Below are positions 36,776 through 44,601 of a stretch of DNA of 64,000 nucleotides, one piece after another. Position 1 is the stretch's first letter, and the number at the start of each line of letters is the position of its first letter. The stretch is from assembly GCA_021405315.1 (NCBI GenBank), contig QWIH01000020.1, positions 17,336 to 81,335 on the forward strand, written 5' to 3'. A program made the position numbers and the translations under genes. The notes under the pieces were generated by a model. The model was not told the origin of the DNA. It was given only the letters and a program-made list of their open reading frames with translations, and made no database searches. Origin of the DNA: Leptolyngbya sp. PLA1. Its GTDB lineage: Bacteria; Planctomycetota; Phycisphaerae; Phycisphaerales; UBA1924.

Positions 36776-37362
36776 AAGGCCAACTCCTCGCCTGTCCTCT
36801 CCCGCAACCTCACCAACGCTCTGCTCAATGCCGACTTGATGGTCCCCAACGGGGTTTTCAGTTCCTCACCGATCTGCCGGAGCGTCTGCCCACCGAGATA
36901 TGCACGCGTTACAACCGTCTTCTGCAGTTCGGGAAGCGCCTCGATCCGCTTCATCAGCACTTTCATACGCTCATCCGTATCCATCCTGCTACCGGTTTCT
37001 GCCAAGGCTTCGGCGAGCGGAGATTGCGGCTGATCCAGCGAGCTGGTCTTCACCCTCGCCCGAGAACGCCGCAGCTTGTCAACCAAGTGCCTTCTGGCGA
37101 TGAGCATGACCCAGGTCACCAGCGCGGAACGGGTCTGGTCGTACCGCCCGGCGGTTCGCCAAAGCCTAACAAAGACCTCCTGAACCGCGTCTTCTGCCTC
37201 GGCGCGGTTTGGTAGCACCTGGTAGGACATCCGAAAAACCAGCGAACCGAAGCGGTCGTACAACTCGGTGACCGCGGCCTCTTCGCCGGAGGCGACGCGC
37301 TGCATGAGGGCAAAGTCCGCCGCTCCCTGCGTCTGATCGGGTTCGTGCTTCTTCGCCCCCAT
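36772..37362 (-). CDS. ECF-family RNA polymerase sigma factor (SigK/SigL-like)
   Basis: The 196-residue protein contains sigma region 2 (LYDRFGSLVFRMSYQVLPNRAEAEDAVQEVFVRLW) and region 4 with its helix-turn-helix (YLGGQTLRQIGEELKTPLGTIKSALSRAL). There is no region 3, as expected for ECF sigma factors. ATG 37362 starts the Lys-rich N-terminus; an open frame to 37509 is not needed. The anti-sigma gene overlaps by 4 nt. The regulon is unknown. A pseudopilin gene diverges from it, 334 nt away. Confidence 0.9.
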   Translation of the reverse strand: MGAKKHEPDQTQGAADFALMQRVASGEEAAVTELYDRFGSLVFRMSYQVLPNRAEAEDAVQEVFVRLWRTAGRYDQTRSALVTWVMLIARRHLVDKLRRSRARVKTSSLDQPQSPLAEALAETGSRMDTDERMKVLMKRIEALPELQKTVVTRAYLGGQTLRQIGEELKTPLGTIKSALSRALVRLRERTGEELAL

Positions 37363-37696
37363 GATCCACCTGCCCACGCCGGCCCGGAGAGCTTCCGGAA
37401 CAGCTTCACCCCGATTCCGGGTCGGACAGCCCGGAATCAGCGGCGCTGGAACAGCCAACGCCGCGCCACACCCGCCCATACGTCCACCGATGCCATCGGG
37501 ATGCCGCAAACGACAGACTACCCTCTGCCTGTCCTCAGCGTCAATCTAAGGAATCGCGCGTTACCGCCCCTGATACCTATCACAATACGAACCCTTGACG
37601 CGAAGAGAACTTCCGGTCGCCGAGTTCCGAAATAGCATTGCGGGAGGCACGTGCCCACGATATCGTGAAGGCCGGTTGGCTTGCAGGGGTGCCGAG
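37363..37696. other. divergent intergenic region, sigma factor / pseudopilin
   Basis: These 334 nt have no convincing gene and are visibly more AT-rich than the surroundings. On the minus strand TATTGT around 37588-37583 is a weak -10 candidate for the sigma gene, with a long leader. On the plus strand a well-spaced promoter precedes the pseudopilin gene. I saw no repeat, hairpin with T-run or RNA gene. Confidence 0.4.
37638..37666 (+). promoter_or_regulatory. predicted promoter of pseudopilin gene
   Basis: TTGCGG (37638-37643) and TATCGT (37661-37666) are separated by exactly 17 nt. The -10 box overlaps the small palindrome ACGATATCGT. The ATG at 37697 follows 30 nt later. Confidence 0.5.
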
Positions 37697-38506
37697 ATGC
37701 AAAGACACGAAATCCCGGGACCTAAAGGCACGGGGTCGGTGTGTTTACCCGGCGCTCGAGGCTTCACCCTCATCGACGTGCTTGTGTCGATGGCGGTGAT
37801 CTCGATTCTGGTGGGGCTGCTCGTTCCGACACTGGGCCGAGTCCAAGAGACCAGCCGGCGGGTGGTGTGCCAGTCCAACGTGCGTCAGGTCGGGCTGGGC
37901 CTGATCATGTACGCGGATGACTTCAAGGGGATGCTGCCGAGCAGCCGGTTCGTGCAGCCGGCGACGCAGTCTCGGGACGGCTCGAACTACATGCCCCAGC
38001 GCACGGTCACCCTGCGAGTTCCCGAGGAGGAACAGCAGCGGGGCCGGTCGAACTGGGACGGTCTGGGCCTGCTCTTCAACGCGGAGTACCTGCCCGCTTC
38101 CAAGATCTTCTACTGCCCGTCGCACTGGGGGGAGAATCCCTACAGCCGCTACTCGTTGCAGTGGTCGCAGACCGGCGGCGAGATCATCTGCAACTACCAC
38201 TACCGGGGCGAGGGCCCGACCAAGCCAGGCTCCGGCAGCGCTCCGTACGGTCAGACCACGTCCGCGCTGTTCCTCATCGATCCCGCGCAGTCTTCCCTCA
38301 TCGCGGACGGCATGGAAACGCGGAGCGACTACAACCACCGTGTGGGCGTGAACTTCTTCCGCGCAGACCTGACGGTCCACTGGTTCGACGACGAGCACAA
38401 TCAGCTCGTGGAACTGCTGCCCAGCAGCAAGAACGACGACGATGCGCCGCAGAACGTGATGCAGGCATGGCGCCTGTTCGACGCCGCCGCGAACGACGCC
38501 GACTGA
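37697..38506 (+). CDS. type II secretion-like pseudopilin (prepilin cleavage/methylation motif)
   Basis: The 269-residue protein begins at ATG 37697; an upstream in-frame start at 37595 would extend into the promoter. The prepilin signal ends at G/FTLIDVLVSMAVISILVG (about residues 22-40), with Asp rather than the usual Glu at mature position 5. The body resembles the large family of planctomycete pseudopilin-like proteins (CQSNVRQVGLGLIMYADDFKGMLP). It ends with HRVGVNFFRADLTVHWFDD, close to their conserved GxNxxFxDGHV tail. Such proteins are processed by prepilin peptidase and assemble with a type II secretion or pilus-like machine. No secretion genes are adjacent. Confidence 0.82.
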   Translation: MQRHEIPGPKGTGSVCLPGARGFTLIDVLVSMAVISILVGLLVPTLGRVQETSRRVVCQSNVRQVGLGLIMYADDFKGMLPSSRFVQPATQSRDGSNYMPQRTVTLRVPEEEQQRGRSNWDGLGLLFNAEYLPASKIFYCPSHWGENPYSRYSLQWSQTGGEIICNYHYRGEGPTKPGSGSAPYGQTTSALFLIDPAQSSLIADGMETRSDYNHRVGVNFFRADLTVHWFDDEHNQLVELLPSSKNDDDAPQNVMQAWRLFDAAANDAD

Positions 38507-38561
38507 TTCTCCCACGCTCTCCCTACATATCTCAGCCCCCGAGACGTCGGTACGATGCGTC

Positions 38562-39602
38562 ATGCGCGCCACGACGCTCGCCTCGTCCCTCGTCGCCCTC
38601 GCCCTTGGCCTGCGGAGCCATGCGCAGCTCAGCGTGGACCGGGAGTACTTCGGCGTGGGCAGACCGATCGCCGTGGGCGTCACGATCCCCGCGGGAGCGG
38701 GCGGCGAGGCTCGCATCGATCTCTTCGAGGCCGACGCGGCGCAGCCGGTCGCGACGGCGCCGGTGATCGCAGGCCAGGCAAACCTCGCGAGCCTCATGCC
38801 CGGGCTCTGGGCGGACAGGTCGCCGAAGGTCCGCTACGCGCAACTCGTGGTGGGTGACACGCCCGTCGGCTCGCCGCTGGTGTTGGTGCCGATGATCAAC
38901 CCGCCCATCGCGAAGCTGTTTGACGCACAGACGGGCCTTGTATGGATGATCGACCCCGCGACGGGGAAACCCAACGAGGCCGATCCGCGGCGGGCGACCG
39001 TGCTCTTCACCCCGGATGAAGCGCCCTGCTATACGGGCCTTCGCATCTACCGCGACCAGCACGCGGTGCTCGCGACGTCGCTCGGCGACGTCGAGTTCCG
39101 CCTGAGGCCGGATCAGGCGCCCAACACCGTTGCGACCTTTCGGGCTCTTGCCGCAGGCGGGTTTTACACGGACGTCATCTTTCACCGCATCGCGGCGGTG
39201 ACCCGCACCGGTGACCCCTTTGTCGTCCAGGTCGGCGACCCGTCGGGCACGGGCGACGGGGGGCCCGGCTTCAACATCGACCTCGAGGACTCGAGGCTTC
39301 CTCACGACTTCGGCGTGCTGTCCATGGCTCGCAACACCGACCCGAACACCAACGGGTCGCAGGTTTTCATCTGTCTCTCGCGCGCGGGCACCGCGAGGCT
39401 GGACGGCCGATACACCGCGTTCGCGCAGGCTGTCCGCGGCGCCGAGGTCATCCTCGCGCTCGCCGCGAGCCCCGTACGAGAGGGCACTGATCGGCCCGTG
39501 GAGCCGCCGGTGCTGCACACGGTGAAACTCACGGACGCGCCACCCTACGGGCAAGCCCCGCCGCCCGTGACGCGGCCGGCTTCGAACGACGGTCGTCGCT
39601 GA
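38562..39602 (+). CDS. secreted peptidyl-prolyl cis-trans isomerase, cyclophilin type
   Basis: The 346-residue protein has a signal peptide (about residues 1-20). A beta-rich N-terminal region (residues 20-165) of unknown role comes next. The cyclophilin domain (about residues 168-335) shows FYTDVIFHRI, the active-site Arg region, and VQVGDPSGTGDGGPG. LSMARNTDPNTNGSQVFICL and RYTAFAQAVRG follow. It should catalyse proline isomerisation of exported proteins in the periplasm. TACGAT (38551-38556) lies 5 nt before the ATG, again a leaderless layout. The N-terminal extension is not part of ordinary bacterial cyclophilins. Confidence 0.88.
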   Translation: MRATTLASSLVALALGLRSHAQLSVDREYFGVGRPIAVGVTIPAGAGGEARIDLFEADAAQPVATAPVIAGQANLASLMPGLWADRSPKVRYAQLVVGDTPVGSPLVLVPMINPPIAKLFDAQTGLVWMIDPATGKPNEADPRRATVLFTPDEAPCYTGLRIYRDQHAVLATSLGDVEFRLRPDQAPNTVATFRALAAGGFYTDVIFHRIAAVTRTGDPFVVQVGDPSGTGDGGPGFNIDLEDSRLPHDFGVLSMARNTDPNTNGSQVFICLSRAGTARLDGRYTAFAQAVRGAEVILALAASPVREGTDRPVEPPVLHTVKLTDAPPYGQAPPPVTRPASNDGRR

Positions 39603-39608
39603 GCGCCG

Positions 39609-40583
39609 TCAGAAGGTGAACTCGACTCCGACACCGACGACGAGGGCAGGGTCGGCATCAAACTCGGCGAGTTCGTTGCCTTCCGAGTCGTCGAGCGTGT
39701 ACTGCTGCCAGACCTCGTAGCCGACACCGGCCTGGAGCGTGACCTGCGGGTCGATCTTCCAGGCGGCGATGAACTCGACGGGCACGTGCCATGTTCGGCC
39801 CACGCCGTCCGGCACGGGCCCGGTCTCGTCGAGCCTGAACTCGTGCGCCCCCACGCCTGCGCGGAGGGTGAAGGTCCACGTGTCGTTGGGCATGAAGGAC
39901 ACGCCAAGGCCCGTGCCGCGGGAGTCGCCGTAGGACGCGATGAGCCAGCGGTCGTTCACCTGCCACGAGACGACCGGGAAGGGGATGGCGATGACGTCGT
40001 CTTCGAGACGGGAGGAGATAGCGGCACCCAGCCCGATCGTGAGGGACTTTGAAGATGAGTACGTGAAGCCGGCCCGCCCGCCGAAGGTCAGCGAGTCCCC
40101 GAAGTCGCCCCCGGTCTCGAACGCCGCGTTGACGCTGGCGCCGACGACGAAGCCCCAATGGTCACCGATTGCTCCGCGGTATCCGGCGCTCAGGTCGAGC
40201 TCGGTGGCGTTCTCCCAGGGCTCGCCGGAGGCCACGAAGTCCGTCGCGCCGTCGAACTCGTACCACGAGTGCATCGCGTCGAAGCCGAGCAGGATGGCGT
40301 TGCGGTCGCCTCGGGGCACGGAGACTCGGAGTTGCTCGCCGATGCGGGTCACGGAGACATCCCCCGCCGCCCCGTCGAAGCCCGAGGAGAAGATGTGCAG
40401 GCCGAAGAGCGTGAGCTCGGCGTTCACCTTGTTGGAGCTCTCGGTGCCGGACTCGGGGGCCTTGGCCTCGCCACCACCGACGGGCGGTTCGCCTTGGGAT
40501 GGCACGGGCGGGCCAACCTGTGCGTACGCGGCGGCGGCAAGGAGCGAGCAGAGAGCGGCGGACATTGCGGGCGTGCGTCGCAT
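39609..40583 (-). CDS. outer-membrane beta-barrel-like protein
   Basis: The 324-residue protein starts at ATG 40583 with a signal peptide (about residues 1-22). A short Pro/Gly/Glu-rich linker comes next. The rest is alternating hydrophobic/polar strands, for example ATELDLSAGYRGAIGDHWGFVVGA and KSLTIGLGAAISSR. The chain ends in Phe (GVGVEFTF), the normal C-terminal signature for BAM-assembled barrels. Strand number fits a 10-14-stranded pore. TACACT (40609-40604) is 20 nt upstream of the ATG. The stop converges with the cyclophilin stop (6 nt apart). Substrate or role unknown. Confidence 0.75.
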   Translation of the reverse strand: MRRTPAMSAALCSLLAAAAYAQVGPPVPSQGEPPVGGGEAKAPESGTESSNKVNAELTLFGLHIFSSGFDGAAGDVSVTRIGEQLRVSVPRGDRNAILLGFDAMHSWYEFDGATDFVASGEPWENATELDLSAGYRGAIGDHWGFVVGASVNAAFETGGDFGDSLTFGGRAGFTYSSSKSLTIGLGAAISSRLEDDVIAIPFPVVSWQVNDRWLIASYGDSRGTGLGVSFMPNDTWTFTLRAGVGAHEFRLDETGPVPDGVGRTWHVPVEFIAAWKIDPQVTLQAGVGYEVWQQYTLDDSEGNELAEFDADPALVVGVGVEFTF

Positions 40584-40660
40584 GGTGGCCTCCAGGGTCC
40601 GGCAGTGTACGGGACCGACCCCGCCGGCACCACGGCGTCCTACGCTTGCCTCTCCACAGG

Positions 40661-40733
40661 GGGGCGGTAGCTCAGTTGGTAGAGCACGTGCTTTGCAAGC
40701 ACGGGGTCGGGAGTTCGAATCTCCTCCGCTCCA
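40661..40733 (+). tRNA. tRNA-Ala(UGC)
   Basis: The 73-nt cloverleaf has acceptor stem GGGGCGG/CCGCTCC with the G3-U70 wobble that identifies alanine tRNA. The D-stem is GCTC/GAGC. The anticodon stem-loop is CGTGC-TTTGCAA-GCACG, with anticodon TGC. The T-arm is GGGAG-TTCGAAT-CTCCT and the discriminator is A. CCA is not encoded. TACGCT (40641-40646) is the likely -10 box. Confidence 0.96.
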
Positions 40734-40752
40734 CTTCGCACTCGCCAGTCTC

Positions 40753-40770
40753 GGCGCCGCCGGCGGCGCC
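40753..40770. repeat. 18-bp perfect GC palindrome downstream of tRNA-Ala
   Basis: GGCGCCGCC followed directly by GGCGGCGCC forms an uninterrupted inverted repeat between tRNA-Ala and the DMT transporter gene. It has no T-run on either side, so it is not a standard terminator. It could still stop or process the tRNA transcript, or be a by-product of high GC. Confidence 0.5.
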
Positions 40771-40796
40771 CTCACCGGCCCGGAGCAACGCGCCCC

Positions 40797-41801
40797 ATGG
40801 GCGATACCTCGCACGGACGCACTCTGGGCATCGTCACCATCCTGTGCACCCTCCTGGGGTGGTCGAGCATCCCGCTGTTCCTCCGCTACTTCGCGAAGGA
40901 GATCGACCCCTGGACCGCCAACGGGTGGCGGTACGGGATTTCCGCGCTCATCTGGCTTCCGCCACTGCTCCTGGCCTGGGGCCGCCGAACGCTCCCGAAG
41001 GGCGTCTGGTCGGCCGCGCTGTGGCCCAGCCTGTGGAACATCCCGGCGCAGGTGTGCTTCGGCCTCGCTCCGTACTACGTGGAACCGGGGCTGATGACGT
41101 TCTCGCTGCGTGTGAACATCGTGTTCGTGACGCTGGGCGCGGCGTTGCTGTTTGCGGCGGAGCGTCGCATCATCCGCGCCCCGGGATTCCTCGCGGGCCT
41201 GGTCATGGTGGTGGGCGGGGCGGCGGCGACGGTGCTCCTCAAACCGGGCGGACTGGGGGGCGGCACGTTGCTGGGCGTGGTGCTGGCGATCGGATCCGGG
41301 GCGCTCTACGCGGGCTACGCGCTGAGCGTCCGCCGGTCGATGATGGGGCTGAACCCGCTGCTGGCCTTTGCCGCGGTCAATCAGCTCACGGGCCTGGGCC
41401 TGGTCGCGTGCATGCTGCTGCTGGGCGACCGGCACGGTGCGCACGTGCTGGACCTGGCCCGGGCCGAGTTCGCCACGGGGTTGTCGGACTGGACGCCGCA
41501 GGCCCACAAGTTCTCGATGCTGGTGCTCTCGGCGATCATCGGGATTGGCCTGGGGCACACGTTCTACTTCCTGTCCATCGCGCGGTTGGGCCTGGCGACC
41601 GCTTCGGCGGTCGTTCAGCTCCAGCCCATCATGGTCTCGGTCGCGTCCTACTTCTTCTTCAGCGAGGTGCTGACACCGGCGCAGTGGGTCATGGGGCTGG
41701 TCGCGGTGATCGGCGCGGGCCTGATCCTCTGGACCCAGCACCGGCTCACAAGGCCACCGCCCGCGGCCCAGGCCCCGCCGGCCCCCGCGAACGCCGGTTG
41801 A
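40797..41801 (+). CDS. EamA/DMT superfamily transporter
   Basis: This 334-residue membrane protein has about ten helices arranged as two EamA repeats. The first contains TILCTLLGWSSIPLFLRYFA and the second GVVLAIGSGALYAGYALSVRRS, ending with FFFSEVLTPAQWVMGLVAVIGAGLILW. DMT transporters export or import amino acids, sugars or metabolites; this one's substrate is not evident. The C-terminal tail is Ala/Pro-rich. It starts 64 nt after tRNA-Ala. Confidence 0.87.
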   Translation: MGDTSHGRTLGIVTILCTLLGWSSIPLFLRYFAKEIDPWTANGWRYGISALIWLPPLLLAWGRRTLPKGVWSAALWPSLWNIPAQVCFGLAPYYVEPGLMTFSLRVNIVFVTLGAALLFAAERRIIRAPGFLAGLVMVVGGAAATVLLKPGGLGGGTLLGVVLAIGSGALYAGYALSVRRSMMGLNPLLAFAAVNQLTGLGLVACMLLLGDRHGAHVLDLARAEFATGLSDWTPQAHKFSMLVLSAIIGIGLGHTFYFLSIARLGLATASAVVQLQPIMVSVASYFFFSEVLTPAQWVMGLVAVIGAGLILWTQHRLTRPPPAAQAPPAPANAG

Positions 41802-41877
41802 AACCGCACTACCATCCTCCGAATCATGACTTGTCATGCCCGGGGGCATTTTCGCCCCGCATGACGGAGGGCTTCGC

Positions 41878-42993
41878 ATGGGCATCTTCGACCGCCTCAA
41901 GAAAGAACTCATCGACATCGTCGAGTTCCTCGACGACTCCAACAACACGCTGTGCTACCGCTTCGAGCGGTTCCAGAACGAGATCAAGAACCACGCGAAG
42001 CTCGTTGTCCGCGAGGGGCAGGCGGCGGTGTTCATCAACGAGGGACGCCTCGCGGACGTCATGGCGCCCGGCACCTACACGCTCGACACGAAGAACGTTC
42101 CCATCCTCGCCACGCTCCTGGGCTGGAAGTACGGCTTTGAGTCCCCCTTCAAGGCCGAGGTCTACTTCGTCTCCACGCGGCTGTTCACCGACCTCAAGTG
42201 GGGCACGATGAACCCCGTCATGGTCCGGGACCCGGAGTTCGGCCCCGTGCGCCTCCGGGCCTTCGGCACATACGCCGTCCGCGTCAAGGACCCCGGCACG
42301 TTCATCAAGAACGTGGTGGGCACGGACAACCGGTTCACGACCGAGGAGATCTCCGAGCAGCTCCGCAATCTCATCGTCAGTCACTTCGGGGAAGCGCTGG
42401 GCCAGTGCAAGATTCCGATGCTCGATCTGGCCGGCAACTTCCGGAACCTCGGCGGCCGCATCGGCGACGCGATGCGTCCCGAGTTCGACCGTCTGGGCAT
42501 CGAGCTTTCGACGCTTCTCATCGAGAACATCTCCCTCCCCCCCGAGGTCGAGCAGGCCCTGGACAAGCGCTCCAGCATGGGCGTGATCGGCGATCTCAAC
42601 TCCTACACCAAGTTCCAGACCGCGGAGGCCATCCGAGACGCCGCCAAGAACCCGGGGACCGCCGGCACCTTCGTCGGCGTCGGACTTGGCCAGGTCTTCG
42701 GCGGCCAGATGGCGCAGTCCGCGGGCGCCCAGGGCCCGGCGACCGCCGGCCCGGGCACCCCTCCTCCCGTTCCGGGCACGGCCCCATATTTCATCGCGGT
42801 GAATGGCCAGCAGGTCGGCCCGTTCGAGACTGCGTTGCTCCGCACCAAGGTCGGGGGTGAGCTCACGCCGGACACGCTGGTCTGGAAGCAGGGCATGGCC
42901 CAATGGACCCCCGCCAAGGACGTGCCGGAGCTTGCGCCGCTCTTCAACGCGCCCCCACCCATTCCCGGCCCTCCCCCGCTGCCGGGCCGCTGA
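41878..42993 (+). CDS. SPFH-domain protein with C-terminal GYF_2 domain (YdjI-like)
   Basis: The 371-residue soluble protein starts at ATG 41878, behind a GGAGG site; the longer frame from 41836 is not needed. Residues 15-250 match the YdjI/virion-core-protein SPFH family (LVVREGQAAVFINEGRLADVMAPG, GTYTLDTKNVPIL, RAFGTYAVRVKDPGTF). A Gly/Ala/Pro linker leads to a GYF_2-type domain (YFIAVNGQQVGPFETALLRT, VWKQGMAQWTPAKDVPEL, about residues 300-355) and a Pro-rich end. Proteins of this family are usually encoded next to a TFIIB-type zinc-ribbon protein. Here that partner is the broken gene 28 nt downstream. Biochemical role unknown. Confidence 0.85.
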   Translation: MGIFDRLKKELIDIVEFLDDSNNTLCYRFERFQNEIKNHAKLVVREGQAAVFINEGRLADVMAPGTYTLDTKNVPILATLLGWKYGFESPFKAEVYFVSTRLFTDLKWGTMNPVMVRDPEFGPVRLRAFGTYAVRVKDPGTFIKNVVGTDNRFTTEEISEQLRNLIVSHFGEALGQCKIPMLDLAGNFRNLGGRIGDAMRPEFDRLGIELSTLLIENISLPPEVEQALDKRSSMGVIGDLNSYTKFQTAEAIRDAAKNPGTAGTFVGVGLGQVFGGQMAQSAGAQGPATAGPGTPPPVPGTAPYFIAVNGQQVGPFETALLRTKVGGELTPDTLVWKQGMAQWTPAKDVPELAPLFNAPPPIPGPPPLPGR

Positions 42994-43020
42994 CCGGATG
43001 CGGGCCACGGGCTCTCGGCC

Positions 43021-43978
43021 ATGAGCGACTCCGCCACGACCACCGGCTTTCCGTGCAGGCAGTGCGGCGCGAACCTGGAGTTCGTGCCGGGCACGACGCA
43101 CATCAAGTGCCCGTTCTGCACCACCGAGAACCAGATTGACGCGGCGGGAACCGTGTCCGAGCAGGACTTCGGCGCCGTGCTCGCGAGCCTGGAGCAGGCC
43201 GCCCCGCACGCGGAGCACCGGACCATCCGGTGCCAGGCCTGCGCCGCTGAGGTGGAGGTCCCGGCGAACGTCACGAGCATGGCCTGCTGCTTCTGCGGCA
43301 CGAACATCGTCTCGTTCAACATGAGCGATGCCGATCTGGAAGCGTTCATGAAGCAGGACTTCGTTGTGGGCGGCTCCGACGGCATTGCCGGACACCCGCG
43401 CCACGCGATACTCGGGCGAGCGGGGGGACGCGTACTACGTGACGGTGGGCTCGGGCAACAACAGACGCCGCGAGCGGCGCATCCGGTGGAGCCCGGCGGC
43501 CGGGCACGTGCGGACGTTCTTCGACGACGTGCTGGTCCTCGCGTCTGATACGCTGCCCCGGGCGATGGTCCAGCACCTCGAGCCTTGGGACCTCAAGTCC
43601 GCACTCCCCTACCGCGATGAGTACCTCTCGGGCTTCCGGGCGGAGACGTACCAGATCGACCTCAAGGGAGGGTGGGGCCTGGCGCAGAACATCATGGCGC
43701 CGCGCATCGACGACGCCATCCGCGCCGACATCGGGGGCGACGAGCAGCGCATCCACCAACGGCACGTCACCTACAGCGACGTCACCTTCAAGCACCTGCT
43801 GGTGCCCGTGTGGGTCTCGGCGTATCGATTCCGGGGGAAGGCGTATCGATTCCTCGTCAACGCACGCACCGGGGAGGTGCACGGTGAGCGCCCCTGGTCG
43901 GTGTGGAAGATCTCCCTCGCGATCGCGGCGGGCGTCGTCGTCATCGGGTTCTTTCTGCTGCTGGTCGCGCGGAGCTAG
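43021..43978 (+). pseudogene. TFIIB-type zinc-ribbon protein, internal deletion and frameshift
   Basis: The first reading frame (from ATG 43021) encodes two zinc ribbons: CRQCGANLEF...CPFCTTEN and CQACAAEVEV...CCFCGTN (to about residue 100). It then loses homology and closes at 43548. A frame shifted by +1 (open from about 43364 to 43978) encodes the normal remainder of the family: TRATRYSGERGDAYYVTVG, HVRTFFDDVLVLAS, LEPWDLKSALPYRDEYLSGFRAETY and a C-terminal membrane helix. In intact homologs, as I recall them, about 60 residues lie between the ribbons and this part. That stretch is missing. The most likely reading is a deletion that left the gene out of frame. Alternatives are two separate genes or a sequence error plus a short deletion. 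Confidence 0.6.
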
Positions 43979-43982
43979 CCAT

Positions 43983-44423
43983 TCAGGCCGGCTGCGGGGC
44001 AAAGGTCGCGCCGTCCAGCACGTCGCAGGCCACGATGGAACCGGCCTCGAACCCGTCGGCCTTCTGGGCCGGATCGGTAGGGATCAGGTGCACGGGCACG
44101 CCCGCGTCCACGACCACGGCAGAGCCGCGCACCCCCAGCACGCGTCCCTGCACGCGCCTGGGCCGACCCTGCACGGGCTCCACGAACTTCCCGCCCGTCT
44201 GCACCACGTCGATGCGACGGGCCTGCACGCTGATCGTGCCGATCAGCTTTGCACCGGGGCGGGCATCCACCGCGATCAGAGGCCTCAGGTGCATCTCGTA
44301 GCTGGTGTTCGGGACCGCGAAAGAGACGAGCTCCGGCCTGGTGCCCGATGCGGGGATGAGGCCCGCGAGCGTGCCCCGGGCGAGCGTGGGATCGATCTTG
44401 GTGGTCGGGGATGGTGTGATCAT
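43983..44423 (-). CDS. hypothetical protein, beta-rich
   Basis: The 146-residue protein starts at ATG 44423 and lies 4 nt past the end of the convergent broken zinc-ribbon gene. It has no signal peptide or membrane helix. Alternating strands (LVSFAVPNTSYEMHLRP, GKLIGTI-like and VLGVRGSAVVVDAGVPVHLIP) and an end with IVACDVLDGATF suggest a small beta-barrel or OB-like fold. It may be a conserved planctomycete protein; I do not know its function. Confidence 0.6.
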   Translation of the reverse strand: MITPSPTTKIDPTLARGTLAGLIPASGTRPELVSFAVPNTSYEMHLRPLIAVDARPGAKLIGTISVQARRIDVVQTGGKFVEPVQGRPRRVQGRVLGVRGSAVVVDAGVPVHLIPTDPAQKADGFEAGSIVACDVLDGATFAPQPA

Positions 44424-44482
44424 GGTTCAATGCCGGGACTGGGAACGTGGACGATCGGCCGCCGCCCGCGCGACGCCGGAAA

Positions 44483-44554
44483 AGCCGCCGACAGGACTTG
44501 AACCTGCGACCCGCGCTTTACAAAAGCGCTGCTCTACCACTGAGCTACGGCGGC
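44483..44554 (-). tRNA. tRNA-Thr(UGU)
   Basis: The 72-nt cloverleaf on the minus strand has acceptor stem GCCGCCG/CGGCGGC and D-stem GCTC/GAGC. The anticodon stem-loop is GCGCT-TTTGTAA-AGCGC with anticodon TGT. The T-arm is CAGG-TTCAAGT-CCTG. The discriminator is U and CCA is not encoded. It is a substrate of the ThrRS encoded in the same window. Confidence 0.95.
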
Positions 44555-44601
44555 ACGTCCAGGGAGGTTAGGACGCCTCCGACCCCGCCACGCTCCCCCC
44601 C

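Noticed and set aside
40753..40770. Palindrome as rho-independent terminator of tRNA-Ala
   Set aside because: No T-run follows on either strand, so it is listed only as a repeat.
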